DNA of 64,000 nucleotides from an uncultured Actinomycetes bacterium (GCA_903877095.1 CAIRCP010000167.1:46389-110388); one strand, 5' to 3'. Counted from the first letter of the stretch, positions 41,689 through 51,124 are shown. Made by a program: numbers and translations. The notes: generated by a model not told the origin, from the letters alone.

Positions 41689-42038
41689 GCGCCCTCGACC
41701 CCGCAATTTCCCAGCGCCTCAAGCGAAACGCCGACGGTCTCTTCGTCGCGGTGGCCCAGGAACGCAGCACCGGGCAGGTCCTCATGGTGGCGTGGATGGA
41801 CGACGAGGCCCTGGCCCGAACCCTGGCCACCCGTCAGGCCACCTATTTCTCGCGCTCCCGCAATCAGCACTGGGTCAAGGGCGAGACGTCCGGTCACACC
41901 CAGTACGTGCATTCGGTACGCCTGGACTGCGACGGGGACACGGTGTTACTGGAGGTCGACCAGACCGGGGCGGCCTGTCACACCGGCGAGCACACCTGCT
42001 TCGACGCCGACGTGCTGCTCGGCATCGACTCTGCCTAG
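41685..42038 (+). CDS. hisI: Phosphoribosyl-AMP cyclohydrolase
   Basis: Opens the purine ring of PR-AMP in step 3 of histidine synthesis; 117 aa, HisI domain only (no HisE fusion). [39 protein letters not shown] is the family core, and zinc ligands fit [26 protein letters not shown]. Last gene of the his operon. Its last codons lie in one arm of a perfect 16-bp inverted repeat (42022-42085). Confidence 0.94.
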   Translation: MSALDPAISQRLKRNADGLFVAVAQERSTGQVLMVAWMDDEALARTLATRQATYFSRSRNQHWVKGETSGHTQYVHSVRLDCDGDTVLLEVDQTGAACHTGEHTCFDADVLLGIDSA

Positions 42039-42085
42039 AGATCACGTTCTGGCGCGAACTCACCGCCTGTAGGCAGAGTCGATGC
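42022..42085. repeat. 16-bp perfect inverted repeat at the 3' end of hisI
   Basis: GCATCGACTCTGCCTA (42022-42037) is repeated as its exact complement at 42070-42085, with 32 bp between. The left arm contains the last hisI codons and part of its stop. The right arm ends 4 bp before the stop codon of the convergent bcp gene. It could act as a two-way terminator, though it lacks a T-run and has a long loop, or be an inserted palindromic repeat element. Confidence 0.75.
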
Positions 42086-42089
42086 TGAA

Positions 42090-42560
42090 TTAGGCCGAGG
42101 AACGCGCCCGCAGAACCTCCAACGCTTTGTCGGCATGGGTGTCCATGTTCACCTCGCTGGAGATCACGTCCAGGACGGTGCGGTCGGTGTCGATGACGAA
42201 GGTGGTGCGCTTCACCGGCATGAACTTCCCGAGCAGACCGCGTTTGACACCGAAGAGTTCGGCCACCTTGCCGCTGGCATCGGACAGCAGTGGATAGTCG
42301 AAACGCTGGGAGTCGGAGAACTTGGCCTGCTTGTCGACGGCGTCGGTGCTGATCCCCACACGGGAGGCGCCGACCGCGTCGAATTCCTGCGCCAGATCCC
42401 GGAAGTGGCAGGCCTCTTTGGTGCAGCCGGGGGTCATCGCCGCGGGGTAGAAGAACAGCACGATCGGACCTCCTGCCAGCAGGCTGGACAGCGAACGCGT
42501 CGTCCCGGTCTGGTCGGGCAGTTCGAACTCCGGCACTCGGTCACCGCGGTTGATCGTCAT
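42090..42560 (-). CDS. bcpB: Peroxiredoxin, Bcp/PrxQ type
   Basis: Thiol peroxidase of 156 aa. The peroxidatic Cys is in FYPAAMTPGCTKEACHF, with the resolving Cys five residues later as in PrxQ proteins. VPEFELPDQTGTTRSL and FGVKRGLLGKFMPVKRTTFVID are family typical. Matches Rv1608c. It is transcribed against hisI, and its start is only 78 bp from the trp-associated membrane gene; in M. tuberculosis trpE occupies that gap. Confidence 0.93.
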   Translation of the reverse strand: MTINRGDRVPEFELPDQTGTTRSLSSLLAGGPIVLFFYPAAMTPGCTKEACHFRDLAQEFDAVGASRVGISTDAVDKQAKFSDSQRFDYPLLSDASGKVAELFGVKRGLLGKFMPVKRTTFVIDTDRTVLDVISSEVNMDTHADKALEVLRARSSA

Positions 42561-42638
42561 GGCCGCCACGCTAACGCTGGTCGGACCGGATCGCCAGGTC
42601 TGGGAAGATGTCCCCGTGCCATCCACCGGAGGAACGCC

Positions 42639-43217
42639 GTGATCCGCGTCGCGCAGTTGCTGCTGGTGGTCGCCGCCGGCGCACTGTGGGTGGCCTCACG
42701 GCTGCCGTGGGTGACGATTGGTTCCGCCGACGGGTTGGGCCCCGCCAAGACCACCACCCTCAACGGCGCGGTCTGGTCGACAGCCCTGCTCCCGCTGGCG
42801 GTGCTGCTGCTGGCGGCAGCGCTGGCCGCTCTCGCGGTGCGGGGTTGGACGATGCGGATCGTGGCTGTCTTGTTGGCGGTCGTCTCGTTCGCGTTGGGCT
42901 ACCTCGCCATCACCCTGATCACGATCCCGGACGTCGGACCGCGGGGCGCCGCTCTGGCCGGCGTCGAGGTGGTCAATCTGGTGTCCAGTGAGCGTCATCT
43001 CGCCGGCGCGGTGATCACCCTGGCATCGGCGGCTGCCGTCCTGGTCGCCGCCGTGCTGCTGATGCGGTCGGCGGTCGTCGCCCACGCCGCCAAATACGTC
43101 GCGCCCGGTGCATCCGGCACCGCGGCTTCGGAAGTGCTGTCCGAGCGTGGCATGTGGGACGCCCTCGACGAGGGTGCGGACCCCACCGTCAGCCGGTCGG
43201 ACTTGGAGGGGCGGTGA
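42639..43217 (+). CDS. Trp-operon-associated membrane protein (TIGR02234-like)
   Basis: 192 aa, four predicted transmembrane helices (about 3-20, 44-66, 70-92, 124-147) with an [11 protein letters not shown] loop after the first, where the SRLPWV motif is characteristic of the actinobacterial family found between trpE and trpC. Matches Rv1610 by position and size. Function unknown. GTG start with GGAGG 7 nt upstream. It begins the trp cluster here because trpE is not present upstream. Confidence 0.8.
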   Translation: MIRVAQLLLVVAAGALWVASRLPWVTIGSADGLGPAKTTTLNGAVWSTALLPLAVLLLAAALAALAVRGWTMRIVAVLLAVVSFALGYLAITLITIPDVGPRGAALAGVEVVNLVSSERHLAGAVITLASAAAVLVAAVLLMRSAVVAHAAKYVAPGASGTAASEVLSERGMWDALDEGADPTVSRSDLEGR

Positions 43218-43297
43218 CGGATGCCGGCGAACGGACGGCTACCCTTTCACCCACATCGCCGTCATCGCCCGACACCGCCAGAGGGGACCGGAAAGTC

Positions 43298-44116
43298 ATG
43301 AGTTCGGCAACCGTGCTCGACTCCATTCTCGAGGGAGTCCGTGCTGACGTTGCCGCGCGTGAGGCGCTGGTCAGCATGGCCGAGGTCAAGGCCGCCGCTG
43401 AGGTCGCGCCGCCGGCGCGAGACGTGCTGGCAGCATTGCGCGCCCCCGGTATCGCGGTCATCGCCGAAGTGAAACGGGCCAGCCCGTCACGCGGGCAGCT
43501 GGCCCCGATTGACGATCCTGGCGAACTGGCACGGGCATACCAGAACGGCGGCGCGCGGGTCGTCAGCGTGCTGACCGAACAGCGCCGCTTCAACGGATCG
43601 CTGGCCGACCTCGACGCGGTCCGGGCGGCCGTGACGATCCCCGTGCTGCGCAAGGATTTCATCGTGCAGCCGTACCAGATCCACGAAGCCCGTGCCCACG
43701 GCGCCGACATGCTGCTGCTGATCGTCGCAGCGCTGGAACAGCAGGCACTGGTGTCCATGCTCGACCGCACCGAGTCGCTCGGAATGACCGCTCTCGTCGA
43801 GGTGCACACCGAGGAGGAGGCCGACCGCGCGTTGCAGGCCGGAGCCAGGGTCATCGGGGTCAACGCCCGCGACCTCAAGACCCTCGACGTCGACCGGGAC
43901 TGCTTCGGGCGCATCGCTCCGGGTTTGCCGTCCAACGTCATCCGGGTCGCCGAGTCCGGCGTGCGCGGACCGGCGGACCTGCTGGCTTACGCCGGTGCCG
44001 GCGCGGACGCCGTCCTGGTCGGTGAAGGCCTGGTTACCAGCGGAAATCCCCGTACCGCGGTGGCCGACCTGGTGACCGCAGGTGCGCATCCGTCATGTCC
44101 GAAACCCGTCCGCTGA
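43298..44116 (+). CDS. trpC: Indole-3-glycerol phosphate synthase
   Basis: Closes the indole ring from CdRP; 272 aa. [23 protein letters not shown] has the catalytic Lys, [27 protein letters not shown] the second Lys, and [15 protein letters not shown] / [13 protein letters not shown] the phosphate-binding strands. Starts 80 bp after the membrane gene, with no leader peptide or attenuator that I can see. trpB follows after 22 bp. Confidence 0.95.
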   Translation: MSSATVLDSILEGVRADVAAREALVSMAEVKAAAEVAPPARDVLAALRAPGIAVIAEVKRASPSRGQLAPIDDPGELARAYQNGGARVVSVLTEQRRFNGSLADLDAVRAAVTIPVLRKDFIVQPYQIHEARAHGADMLLLIVAALEQQALVSMLDRTESLGMTALVEVHTEEEADRALQAGARVIGVNARDLKTLDVDRDCFGRIAPGLPSNVIRVAESGVRGPADLLAYAGAGADAVLVGEGLVTSGNPRTAVADLVTAGAHPSCPKPVR

Positions 44117-44127
44117 CACTTGCGTCG

Positions 44128-44133
44128 TAGGAT
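44128..44133 (+). promoter_or_regulatory. Possible internal -10 element of trpB
   Basis: TAGGAT lies 5 nt before the trpB ATG in the trpC-trpB gap, at a distance suited to a leaderless internal start. It may simply be chance in a short spacer. Confidence 0.35.
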
Positions 44134-44138
44134 CCGAT

Positions 44139-45425
44139 ATGGCTGATACCTCCCTTCCGACCCTGCCCCGCGCGAGTGCCGCGGTTGCGGAGCCGACGAC
44201 GCACGAGCCCGATGCGCGCGGTCACTTCGGCGTGTTCGGCGGTCGCTACATCCCCGAAGCGCTGATGGCCGTCATCGAGGAGGTCACCGCCGCCTACGAG
44301 AAGGCCCGCACCGACCAGGTCTTCCTCGATGAACTCGACCGGTTGCAGACCCACTATGCGGGCCGTCCCTCACCGCTGTACGAGGCCGAACGGCTCAGCG
44401 AGTACGCAGGGGGAGCGCGAATCTTCCTCAAGCGTGAGGATCTCAATCACACCGGCTCGCACAAGATCAACAACGTCCTCGGTCAGGCGTTGCTCGCCCG
44501 GCAGATGGGCAAGTCGCGGGTCATCGCCGAGACCGGTGCGGGCCAGCATGGTGTGGCGTCCGCCACCGCATGCGCGCTGCTGGGTTTGGAGTGCGTGGTT
44601 TACATGGGTGCGGTGGACACCGCCCGCCAGGCGCTCAACGTCGCCCGGATGCGGCTGCTCGGCGCCGAAGTCGTTGCGGTGCAATCGGGTTCGAAAACCC
44701 TCAAGGACGCTGTCAACGAGGCGTTCCGCGACTGGGTGGCCAACGCCGACGACACCTACTACTGCTTCGGCACCGCTGCGGGGCCTCATCCGTTCCCGAT
44801 GATGGTGCGCGACTTCCAGCGGGTCGTCGGCATGGAATCCCGCGCTCAGATGCTGGCGCAGGTCGGACGGCTGCCCGACGCCGTGACGGCGTGCATCGGC
44901 GGGGGCTCCAACGCGATCGGTATCTTCCACCCGTTCATCGACGATCCGGGTGTGCGGCTGATCGGCTTCGAGGCCGGCGGCGACGGCGTGGAGACCGGAC
45001 GGCACGCCTCCACATTCACCGGCGGATCGCCGGGAGCCTTCCAGGGCTCGTACTCCTACGTCATGCAGAACTCCGACGGCCAGACGATCGAATCCCATTC
45101 CATCTCAGCGGGATTGGACTATCCCGGCGTTGGTCCCGAGCACGCGGCCCTCAAGGACGCCGGCCGGGCTGAATACCGCCCGATCACCGACGCGCAGGCT
45201 ATGGACGCCTTCCGGCTGCTCTGCCGGCTGGAGGGCATCATCCCGGCCATCGAGTCCGCGCACGCGGTCGCCGGCGCGGTCGATCTCGCCGCCGAGCTGG
45301 GCCCGGACGCGCTCATCCTGGTCAATCTGTCCGGCCGGGGCGACAAGGATGTTGAGACGGCGGCCCGGTGGTTCGGCCTGCTCGACAGCGGCTGCGGTCG
45401 TGCGCAGTGCCCGGGAGCCTCATGA
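44139..45425 (+). CDS. trpB: Tryptophan synthase beta subunit
   Basis: PLP enzyme joining indole and serine; 428 aa. [16 protein letters not shown], the Schiff-base lysine in [21 protein letters not shown] (catalytic Glu), [15 protein letters not shown] for PLP phosphate and LSGRGDKD at the C-terminus are all present. It forms the alpha2-beta2 channelled complex with TrpA, whose ATG overlaps its stop. Confidence 0.96.
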   Translation: MADTSLPTLPRASAAVAEPTTHEPDARGHFGVFGGRYIPEALMAVIEEVTAAYEKARTDQVFLDELDRLQTHYAGRPSPLYEAERLSEYAGGARIFLKREDLNHTGSHKINNVLGQALLARQMGKSRVIAETGAGQHGVASATACALLGLECVVYMGAVDTARQALNVARMRLLGAEVVAVQSGSKTLKDAVNEAFRDWVANADDTYYCFGTAAGPHPFPMMVRDFQRVVGMESRAQMLAQVGRLPDAVTACIGGGSNAIGIFHPFIDDPGVRLIGFEAGGDGVETGRHASTFTGGSPGAFQGSYSYVMQNSDGQTIESHSISAGLDYPGVGPEHAALKDAGRAEYRPITDAQAMDAFRLLCRLEGIIPAIESAHAVAGAVDLAAELGPDALILVNLSGRGDKDVETAARWFGLLDSGCGRAQCPGAS

Positions 45426-46234
45426 CCGTCGCGCACAGCGCGCCCGGCCGCCTGGGCCGGGTGTTCGACGCCTGCCGCAGCGAAGGCCGGGCCGCCCTCA
45501 TCGGGTATCTCCCTACCGGCTACCCGGACGTGGCGACCTCCATCGACGCCATGGTGGCGATGAGCGCCGAGTGCGACATCATCGAAGTCGGTGTGCCGTA
45601 CTCCGATCCTGGGATGGACGGCCCGGTGATCGCCACCGCCGCAGACGCCGCCCTGCAGGCCGGCGTACGGGTCAGTGACACCCTGCGCGCCGTCGAGGCC
45701 ATCAGTGCCGCCGGCGGCAACGCGGTGGTGATGAGCTACTGGAATCCGGTGCTGCACTATGGAGTTGACGCCTTCGCCCGCGATCTGGCAGCCGCCGGTG
45801 GCCTGGGAATGATCACCCCGGATCTGATTCCCGACGAGGCCGAGGCGTGGCTGGCCGCCTCCGAGGCCCACGACCTGGACCGGATTTTCCTGGTGGCGCC
45901 GTCGTCGACACCGGAGCGGTTGGCCCGCACCGTGCTGGCCTCCCGCGGATTCGTCTACGCGGCCTCCACCATGGGTGTGACGGGGGCACGCGACGCGGTG
46001 TCGCAAGCCGCGCCGGAGTTGGTGCGCCGGGTCAAGGAGATCTCCGACATCCCGGTCGGGGTCGGACTCGGTGTCCGCTCGCGTGAGCAGGCGGCCGAGA
46101 TCGCGCACTTCGCCGACGGGGTTATCGTCGGTTCTGCCCTGGTGTCGGCATTGACCGACGACGGGGTTCCCGCGGTCCGGACGTTGGCCGAGGAACTTGC
46201 CGTCGGGGTTCGAGAGAAAGTTCCTGCTACGTGA
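45422..46234 (+). CDS. trpA: Tryptophan synthase alpha subunit
   Basis: Cleaves indole-glycerol phosphate to indole and glyceraldehyde 3-phosphate; 270 aa. The catalytic Glu and Asp are in [20 protein letters not shown] (family usual order E then D), and [18 protein letters not shown] and [13 protein letters not shown] are standard barrel motifs. Overlaps trpB and lgt by 4 bp each, so lgt is coupled to tryptophan synthesis genes as in other mycobacteria. Confidence 0.95.
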   Translation: MTVAHSAPGRLGRVFDACRSEGRAALIGYLPTGYPDVATSIDAMVAMSAECDIIEVGVPYSDPGMDGPVIATAADAALQAGVRVSDTLRAVEAISAAGGNAVVMSYWNPVLHYGVDAFARDLAAAGGLGMITPDLIPDEAEAWLAASEAHDLDRIFLVAPSSTPERLARTVLASRGFVYAASTMGVTGARDAVSQAAPELVRRVKEISDIPVGVGLGVRSREQAAEIAHFADGVIVGSALVSALTDDGVPAVRTLAEELAVGVREKVPAT

Positions 46235-48291
46235 CCACAACGGTGCTTGCCTATTTCCCGAGTCCGGCACAGGGCGTCTGGTATCTGGGGCCGTTCCCGA
46301 TCAGGGCCTACGCCCTGTGCATCATCGCCGGGATCATCGCCGCTCTCGTCATCGGCGACCGCCGCTGGGCTGCGCGGGGCGGTGAGCGCGGCGTCATCTA
46401 CGACATCGCGCTGTGGGCGGTGCCGTTCGGGCTGGTCGGTGGCCGGCTCTACCACGTGTTGACCGACTGGAAGACCTATTTCGGACCGGGCGGCGCGGGG
46501 ATCGGCGCGGCCCTGCGGATCTGGGAAGGCGGGCTGGGTATCTGGGGTGCGGTCGCACTGGGTGCGGTCGGCGCCTGGATCGGCTGCCGCCGCAAGGGGA
46601 TTCCCCTTCCGGCATTCGGTGACGCGGTCGCGCCGGGGGTTGTCCTGGCGCAGGCGATCGGCCGGGTGGGCAACTACTTCAACCAGGAGTTGTACGGCCG
46701 GGAGACGACCGTGCCCTGGGGCATGGAGGTGTTCTATCGCCGGGACGCGTCCGGCGCGGTGGACGTGCATTCCCTCGACGGGGTGTCGACCGGCCAGGTC
46801 GCCGCCGTCGTGCACCCCACGTTCCTCTACGAATTGATCTGGAACCTGCTGGTTTTCGTGTTGCTGCTGTGGGCGGACCGCAAGTTCCGCCTCGGTCACG
46901 GCCGCCTGTTCGCTCTGTACGTCGCCGCATACTGCGTGGGACGCTTCGGGATCGAGTTGATGCGTGACGACACCGCGACGCACATCGCCGGTATCCGGAT
47001 CAACGTGTTCACCGCGACGTTCGTGTTCATCGGCGCGGTGGTTTACCTGCTGCTCGCGCCCAAGGGCCGGGAAGATCCGGAGACACTGACCGGCTGGGAG
47101 CCTGAGGACGACGAGGACGAAGAGTCCGTGGCCGACGATTGGGCTGATGAGCTGGTCGCTGCGGTCAAGAGCAGCGGCCTGCTGGCCGCAGCCACGGTCG
47201 CCGGCGAGCACGAGGCTGAGGACTCCGCCGCGGTCGGCGATCTGGCCGGCGCCGGGGAAGGAGCCCAGTTCGTCGCCGTCGACGACGGGGCCGATCTGGT
47301 CGCCGTCGACGACGGGGCCGATCTGGTCGCTGCCGCCGACGGGGCCGATCTGGTCGCAGCCGGCGACACCGAGGTCATCCCGGTGGTCACCGACGAGGAC
47401 CTGACCGAACCCGAAGCCAAGCTTGACGTCGAGGTCGAGCCTGACGTCGAGGGCGAGTCTGATGGGGTCGAGGCAGCCGAGCCTGAGGCCGTCGAGATTG
47501 CCGATGAGGTCGATGAGGTCGAGATCGAGGCGGTCGAGGTCGCCGAGGCGGTCGAGGTCGCTGATGCCGTCGGGGACGTCGGGGCAGTACCGACCGATGA
47601 CTCGGTCCTGGTCGTCCACTCGGAGGCCGCAGCGGACCACGCCGACGACACCGTCGTCGTTTACGAGACCGCCGACGAGGCCGACCAGACCGAAACCGTG
47701 GTGGTGTACGAGGCCGACGCCGACGCCGTTGAGCACGAAGCCGAAGCGGTGGTCATCGAGCATGGAGATGACGATGCCGAAACGGTGATCGTCGAGCACG
47801 ACGCCGATGTGGTGGACGCCGATGTCGTGGACGTCGATGTCGTGGACGACGCCACCGAGGCGGTCGTCGTCGAGCACCCCGACACCGAACTGAGCGAGCC
47901 CGACTCCGACGCGCTCCTCGTCGAGCACGTCACGGCGGAGGCGGAAGCCGTGGCCGAATCCGACGAGTCTGAGCCGACCCAGACCGCGGTGGTGGTCGAG
48001 GAGCACACCGAACCGGAGCCGGAACCTCAGGCGCAGGAGGAGCCTGCGCCCGAGGCGCACCGGGAGCCCGAGCTCGAGCCGGAGGCGCGCCAGGAGCCCG
48101 AGCCCGTGCCCGAACCGGTTGCACACCCCGAGCCCGAGCCGGCGCCTGCGATCGTCACGCCCGCCGCCGATCCGGCACCCGCTGCGGCGGTTAAGGTACC
48201 CGCCGAGTTGAACGGCGGGACCGAAGAACCGAAGCTTGGCTCGACGCTCAAGCGTCTGCTGTGGGGTGTCGGCAACCGCGGAGGCAAGTGA
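46231..48291 (+). CDS. lgt: Prolipoprotein diacylglyceryl transferase with giant acidic tail
   Basis: First enzyme of lipoprotein maturation, transferring diacylglyceryl to the lipobox cysteine. The catalytic part is residues 1-278 with seven helices; the signature GRVGNYFNQELYG is at 144-156, and the first helix contains FPIRAYALCIIAG. Standard Lgt proteins end near residue 280 and the M. tuberculosis protein is about 468 aa; this one is 686. Residues ~280-665 are low-complexity, very rich in Glu, Asp, Val and Ala, with 9-residue repeats near 348-374 and a Glu-Pro section near 595-640. The last ~20 residues turn basic and amphipathic (LGSTLKRLLWGVGNRGG). The tail should be cytoplasmic and disordered; its role is unknown. 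Confidence 0.93.
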   Translation: MTTTVLAYFPSPAQGVWYLGPFPIRAYALCIIAGIIAALVIGDRRWAARGGERGVIYDIALWAVPFGLVGGRLYHVLTDWKTYFGPGGAGIGAALRIWEGGLGIWGAVALGAVGAWIGCRRKGIPLPAFGDAVAPGVVLAQAIGRVGNYFNQELYGRETTVPWGMEVFYRRDASGAVDVHSLDGVSTGQVAAVVHPTFLYELIWNLLVFVLLLWADRKFRLGHGRLFALYVAAYCVGRFGIELMRDDTATHIAGIRINVFTATFVFIGAVVYLLLAPKGREDPETLTGWEPEDDEDEESVADDWADELVAAVKSSGLLAAATVAGEHEAEDSAAVGDLAGAGEGAQFVAVDDGADLVAVDDGADLVAAADGADLVAAGDTEVIPVVTDEDLTEPEAKLDVEVEPDVEGESDGVEAAEPEAVEIADEVDEVEIEAVEVAEAVEVADAVGDVGAVPTDDSVLVVHSEAAADHADDTVVVYETADEADQTETVVVYEADADAVEHEAEAVVIEHGDDDAETVIVEHDADVVDADVVDVDVVDDATEAVVVEHPDTELSEPDSDALLVEHVTAEAEAVAESDESEPTQTAVVVEEHTEPEPEPQAQEEPAPEAHREPELEPEARQEPEPVPEPVAHPEPEPAPAIVTPAADPAPAAAVKVPAELNGGTEEPKLGSTLKRLLWGVGNRGGK
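47272..47352 (+). repeat. 27-bp tandem repeat in the lgt tail
   Basis: Three adjacent 27-bp units encode VAVDDGADL, VAVDDGADL and VAAADGADL; a fourth decayed unit (VAAGDTEVI) follows. The first two DNA units are identical. The unit length keeps the reading frame. Confidence 0.85.
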
Positions 48292-48728
48292 CCCGCTCTG
48301 GCATGCTGGCAGGCATGACCAGGCAGGCCGCGGCCGACAGGGCGGCGTTGCGCTATGTCGGACTGGGATCGGCGCTGGCCGGTGCGGCGGCGCTGACCTA
48401 CATCGGCCTGGTCGATCCGCACCGGCCCGGTTCGGTCTTCCCGCCCTGCATGTTCAAACTGCTGACCGGCTTGAACTGCCCGGGTTGCGGAGGGCTGCGG
48501 ATGACCTACGACCTGATGCACGGCGATCTGGCTGCGGCGGTGGTGGACAACGTCTTCGCGCTGGTCGGGCTGCCGCTGCTGCTGCTGTGGGTGTTGAGCC
48601 GCAGGCGGACGGGCCGACCGCCGTTCACGCCGGCGGTGTTCTGGGTTATCGGGATCGCGGTCGTGGGGTGGACCGTCGTGCGAAATGTGCCCGGTTTCCC
48701 GCTGGTTCCCACAATGACCAGTTCGTAG
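48288..48728 (+). CDS. DUF2752-family small membrane protein
   Basis: 146 aa if started at the GTG that overlaps the lgt stop (GTGA), with GGAGG 3 nt upstream; ATGs at 48303 and 48315 are alternatives. Three helices are predicted. The family motif is CMFKLLTGLNCPGCGGLRMTYDLMHGD, with a CPxCG pair that may bind metal and an LTG.xCPGCG signature near residue 65. Matches Rv1616 by position. Function unknown. Confidence 0.8.
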   Translation: MTRSGMLAGMTRQAAADRAALRYVGLGSALAGAAALTYIGLVDPHRPGSVFPPCMFKLLTGLNCPGCGGLRMTYDLMHGDLAAAVVDNVFALVGLPLLLLWVLSRRRTGRPPFTPAVFWVIGIAVVGWTVVRNVPGFPLVPTMTSS

Positions 48729-48742
48729 TCACCTACCGAGAC

Positions 48743-48748
48743 TATGCT
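48743..48748 (+). promoter_or_regulatory. Probable -10 element of pykA
   Basis: TATGCT ends 8 nt before the pykA GTG and there is no Shine-Dalgarno sequence between, so a leaderless or nearly leaderless mRNA is likely. Confidence 0.45.
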
Positions 48749-48756
48749 CAGGCGTC

Positions 48757-50175
48757 GTGACGCGGCGCGCCAAGATCGTATGCACCCTGGGACCGGCAAC
48801 CAGCGACGAAGCCATGGTGAGAGCCCTGGTCGAGGCGGGTATGGATGTGGCCCGGATGAACTTCAGCCACGGCGACTACGCCGACCACGAGGCCTCGTAC
48901 CAGAAAATACGCCGGGCTTCTGACCAGACGGGCCGCGCGGTCGGCATCCTCGCGGATCTGCAGGGTCCGAAGATCCGGCTCGGCCGGTTCAAGGACGGCC
49001 CGACGGTCTGGGCCAACGGCGAGATGGTCACGATCACCGTTGACGACTGCGACGGCACTCACGACCGGGTCTCGACCACGTACAAGAATCTGGCCAAGGA
49101 CGCCAAACCCGGCGACCGGATGCTGGTCGACGACGGCAAGGTCGCCGTCGTCGTCGAGCACATCGACGGCCACGACGTGGTCTGCACCGTCACCGAGGGC
49201 GGACCGGTCAGTAACAACAAAGGCCTGTCGATGCCAGGCATGGCGTTCTCCGTTCCGGCCATGTCGGAGAAGGACATTTCCGATCTGGAGTTCGCCCTGA
49301 ATCTGGGCGTGGACCTGGTGGCCCTCTCGTTCGTCCGGTCCCCGGCCGACGCCCACCTGGTGCACGAGGTGATGGACCGCGTCGGCCGTCGGGTGCCGGT
49401 GATCGCGAAACTGGAGAAGCCCGAAGCCGTCGAGAATCTCGAGGCGATCGTCATGGCGTTCGACGCGATCATGGTCGCTCGCGGCGACCTCGGCGTCGAA
49501 CTGCCTCTCGAAGAGGTTCCGCTGGTGCAGAAGAAGGCGATCCAGATCGCCCGCGAGAACGCCAAGCCGGTGATCGTCGCGACGCAGATGTTGGAGTCGA
49601 TGATCGAGAACTCCCGGCCGACCCGCGCCGAGGCGTCCGACGTGGCCAACGCGGTGCTCGACGGCGCCGATGCGGTGATGCTCTCCGGCGAGACGTCGGT
49701 GGGCAAGTACCCGATCGAAGCCGTTCGGACCATGGCCAGGATCATCTGCGCGGTGGAGGCGGGTTCCTCGGAGCCGCCGCCGCTGACTCACGTTCCGCGC
49801 ACCAAGCGGGGTGTGATCTCCTACGCCGCCCGCGACATCGGTGAACGGCTCGACGCCAAGGCGCTGGTGGCGTTCACCTCGTCCGGCGACACCGTGCGCC
49901 GGCTGGCCCGGTTGCACAGCCACCTGCCGCTGCTGGCTTTCGCCACCGAGTCGGAGATCCGGAGTCAATTGGCGCTGACCTGGGGCGCTGAGACGTTCGT
50001 CGTCGGGCCGAGGGAAAATACCGACGACATGATCCGCCAGGTCGACCACGAGATGCTGGCCATGGGCCGATTCGAGCGCGGCGACCTGGTGATCATCGTC
50101 GCCGGCGCTCCGCCGGGCACAATAGGCTCGACCAATCTGATCCACATCCACCGGATCGGGGAGAACGACCACTAG
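48757..50175 (+). CDS. pykA: Pyruvate kinase
   Basis: Final ATP-forming step of glycolysis; 472 aa. TKIVCTLGPAT-type start (RRAKIVCTLGPATSDE), the substrate loop MNFSHGD, active-site Lys region VIAKLEKPEAVENLEAI and metal-binding MVARGDLGVELPLEEVP are present, as is ATQMLESMI. The C-terminal domain (from about 350) is the usual allosteric fold. GTG start; tesB follows after 14 bp and may be co-transcribed. Confidence 0.96.
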   Translation: MTRRAKIVCTLGPATSDEAMVRALVEAGMDVARMNFSHGDYADHEASYQKIRRASDQTGRAVGILADLQGPKIRLGRFKDGPTVWANGEMVTITVDDCDGTHDRVSTTYKNLAKDAKPGDRMLVDDGKVAVVVEHIDGHDVVCTVTEGGPVSNNKGLSMPGMAFSVPAMSEKDISDLEFALNLGVDLVALSFVRSPADAHLVHEVMDRVGRRVPVIAKLEKPEAVENLEAIVMAFDAIMVARGDLGVELPLEEVPLVQKKAIQIARENAKPVIVATQMLESMIENSRPTRAEASDVANAVLDGADAVMLSGETSVGKYPIEAVRTMARIICAVEAGSSEPPPLTHVPRTKRGVISYAARDIGERLDAKALVAFTSSGDTVRRLARLHSHLPLLAFATESEIRSQLALTWGAETFVVGPRENTDDMIRQVDHEMLAMGRFERGDLVIIVAGAPPGTIGSTNLIHIHRIGENDH

Positions 50176-50189
50176 CAAGGGGGAGCACG

Positions 50190-51068
50190 TTGCAGTCGTC
50201 GGTAACGTCCGATTTCGAGGAGTTGCTGACGATTCTGCAGCTGACTCCACTCGGCGAGGATGTCTTCGCGGGCCGGCACCCCCGCAAGAACCCGGTCCGC
50301 ACGTTCGGTGGCCAGATGATGGCACAGGCGTTCACCGCCGCCAGTCGCACCCTTGACCACGACCTGCCGCCGAGTGCCCTGTCGGTGCACTTCATCGCCG
50401 GCGGTGATCCGGCCCGCGACATCGAGTTCCATGTCATTCGCCTGCGTGACGAGCGCCGGTTCGCCAATCGCCGGGTCGACGCGATCCAGGATGGCCGGTT
50501 GCTCGCGACCGCGCTGGTGTCCTACCTGGCCGGAGGTCACGGCCTGGAGCACAACTCACCCGCTCCGAAAGTCCCTGACCCACATATTCTTCCGACGATC
50601 GACGACGTTCTGGTCGGCTACGAGAAGGTCGTGCCGCACTTCGCCAATGCGTTGCGTCCCATCGAGTGGCGCTACACCAACGACCCGGCCTGGGTGATGC
50701 GGGACAAGGGCGAGAGCCTGGACTGCAACCGGGTCTGGATGAAAGCCGCCGGAGTGATGCCGGATGACCCGGTCCTGCACACCGCAGCGATGGTCTACGC
50801 CTCGGACACCACGGTGCTGGATTCGATCATCACCACCCATGGGCTGTCCTGGGGATGGGACCGGATCTTCGCCGTGACCATCAATCACTCGGTGTGGTTT
50901 CACCGGCAGGTCGATTTCGGCGACTGGGTGCTCTACTCCACCAAGTCGCCGGTGGCTGCGGAATCGCGTGGCCTGGGGATGGGCCACTTCTTCAACCCGG
51001 CCGGCGAGGTGGTCGCCACCGTCGTCCAGGAGGGGATCGTCAAGTACTTCCCGGGCAGCCCGGCTTAG
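50190..51068 (+). CDS. tesB: Acyl-CoA thioesterase II (TesB type)
   Basis: Double-hotdog thioesterase hydrolysing acyl-CoA to fatty acid and CoA; 292 aa. RTFGGQMMAQAFTAAS and HFIAGGDPARDIEFHV belong to the first hotdog; ASDTTVLDS and NHSVWFHRQVDFGDWVLYSTKSPVA to the second, containing the conserved Asp. The start is TTG, supported by AGGGGGAG about 5 nt upstream, and no better start gives the full first hotdog. Equivalent to Rv1618. A repeat (51073-51123) with a CCGCCG/CGGCGG hairpin follows its stop. Confidence 0.92.
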   Translation: MQSSVTSDFEELLTILQLTPLGEDVFAGRHPRKNPVRTFGGQMMAQAFTAASRTLDHDLPPSALSVHFIAGGDPARDIEFHVIRLRDERRFANRRVDAIQDGRLLATALVSYLAGGHGLEHNSPAPKVPDPHILPTIDDVLVGYEKVVPHFANALRPIEWRYTNDPAWVMRDKGESLDCNRVWMKAAGVMPDDPVLHTAAMVYASDTTVLDSIITTHGLSWGWDRIFAVTINHSVWFHRQVDFGDWVLYSTKSPVAAESRGLGMGHFFNPAGEVVATVVQEGIVKYFPGSPA

Positions 51069-51072
51069 GTCC

Positions 51073-51123
51073 CGATCTTCTCGCTCCTCCGCCGCCTCGT
51101 ACCTCGGCGGCATCGTCGACTCG
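51073..51123 (+). repeat. Copy 2 of the dispersed intergenic repeat
   Basis: Related to 6741-6788. This copy also contains CCGCCG (51089-51094) and CGGCGG (51105-51110), a possible stem between the convergent ends of tesB and the DUF4190 gene, so it may serve as a terminator. Confidence 0.55.
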
Positions 51124-51124
51124 A

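Noticed and set aside
43218..43297. trp leader peptide or attenuator before trpC
   Set aside because: No short ORF with Trp codons and no competing hairpins were seen.
47043..48126. Long antisense frames opposite the lgt tail rich in Ser/Thr or Gly/Leu
   Set aside because: They are complements of the acidic repeat codons and have no independent coding features.
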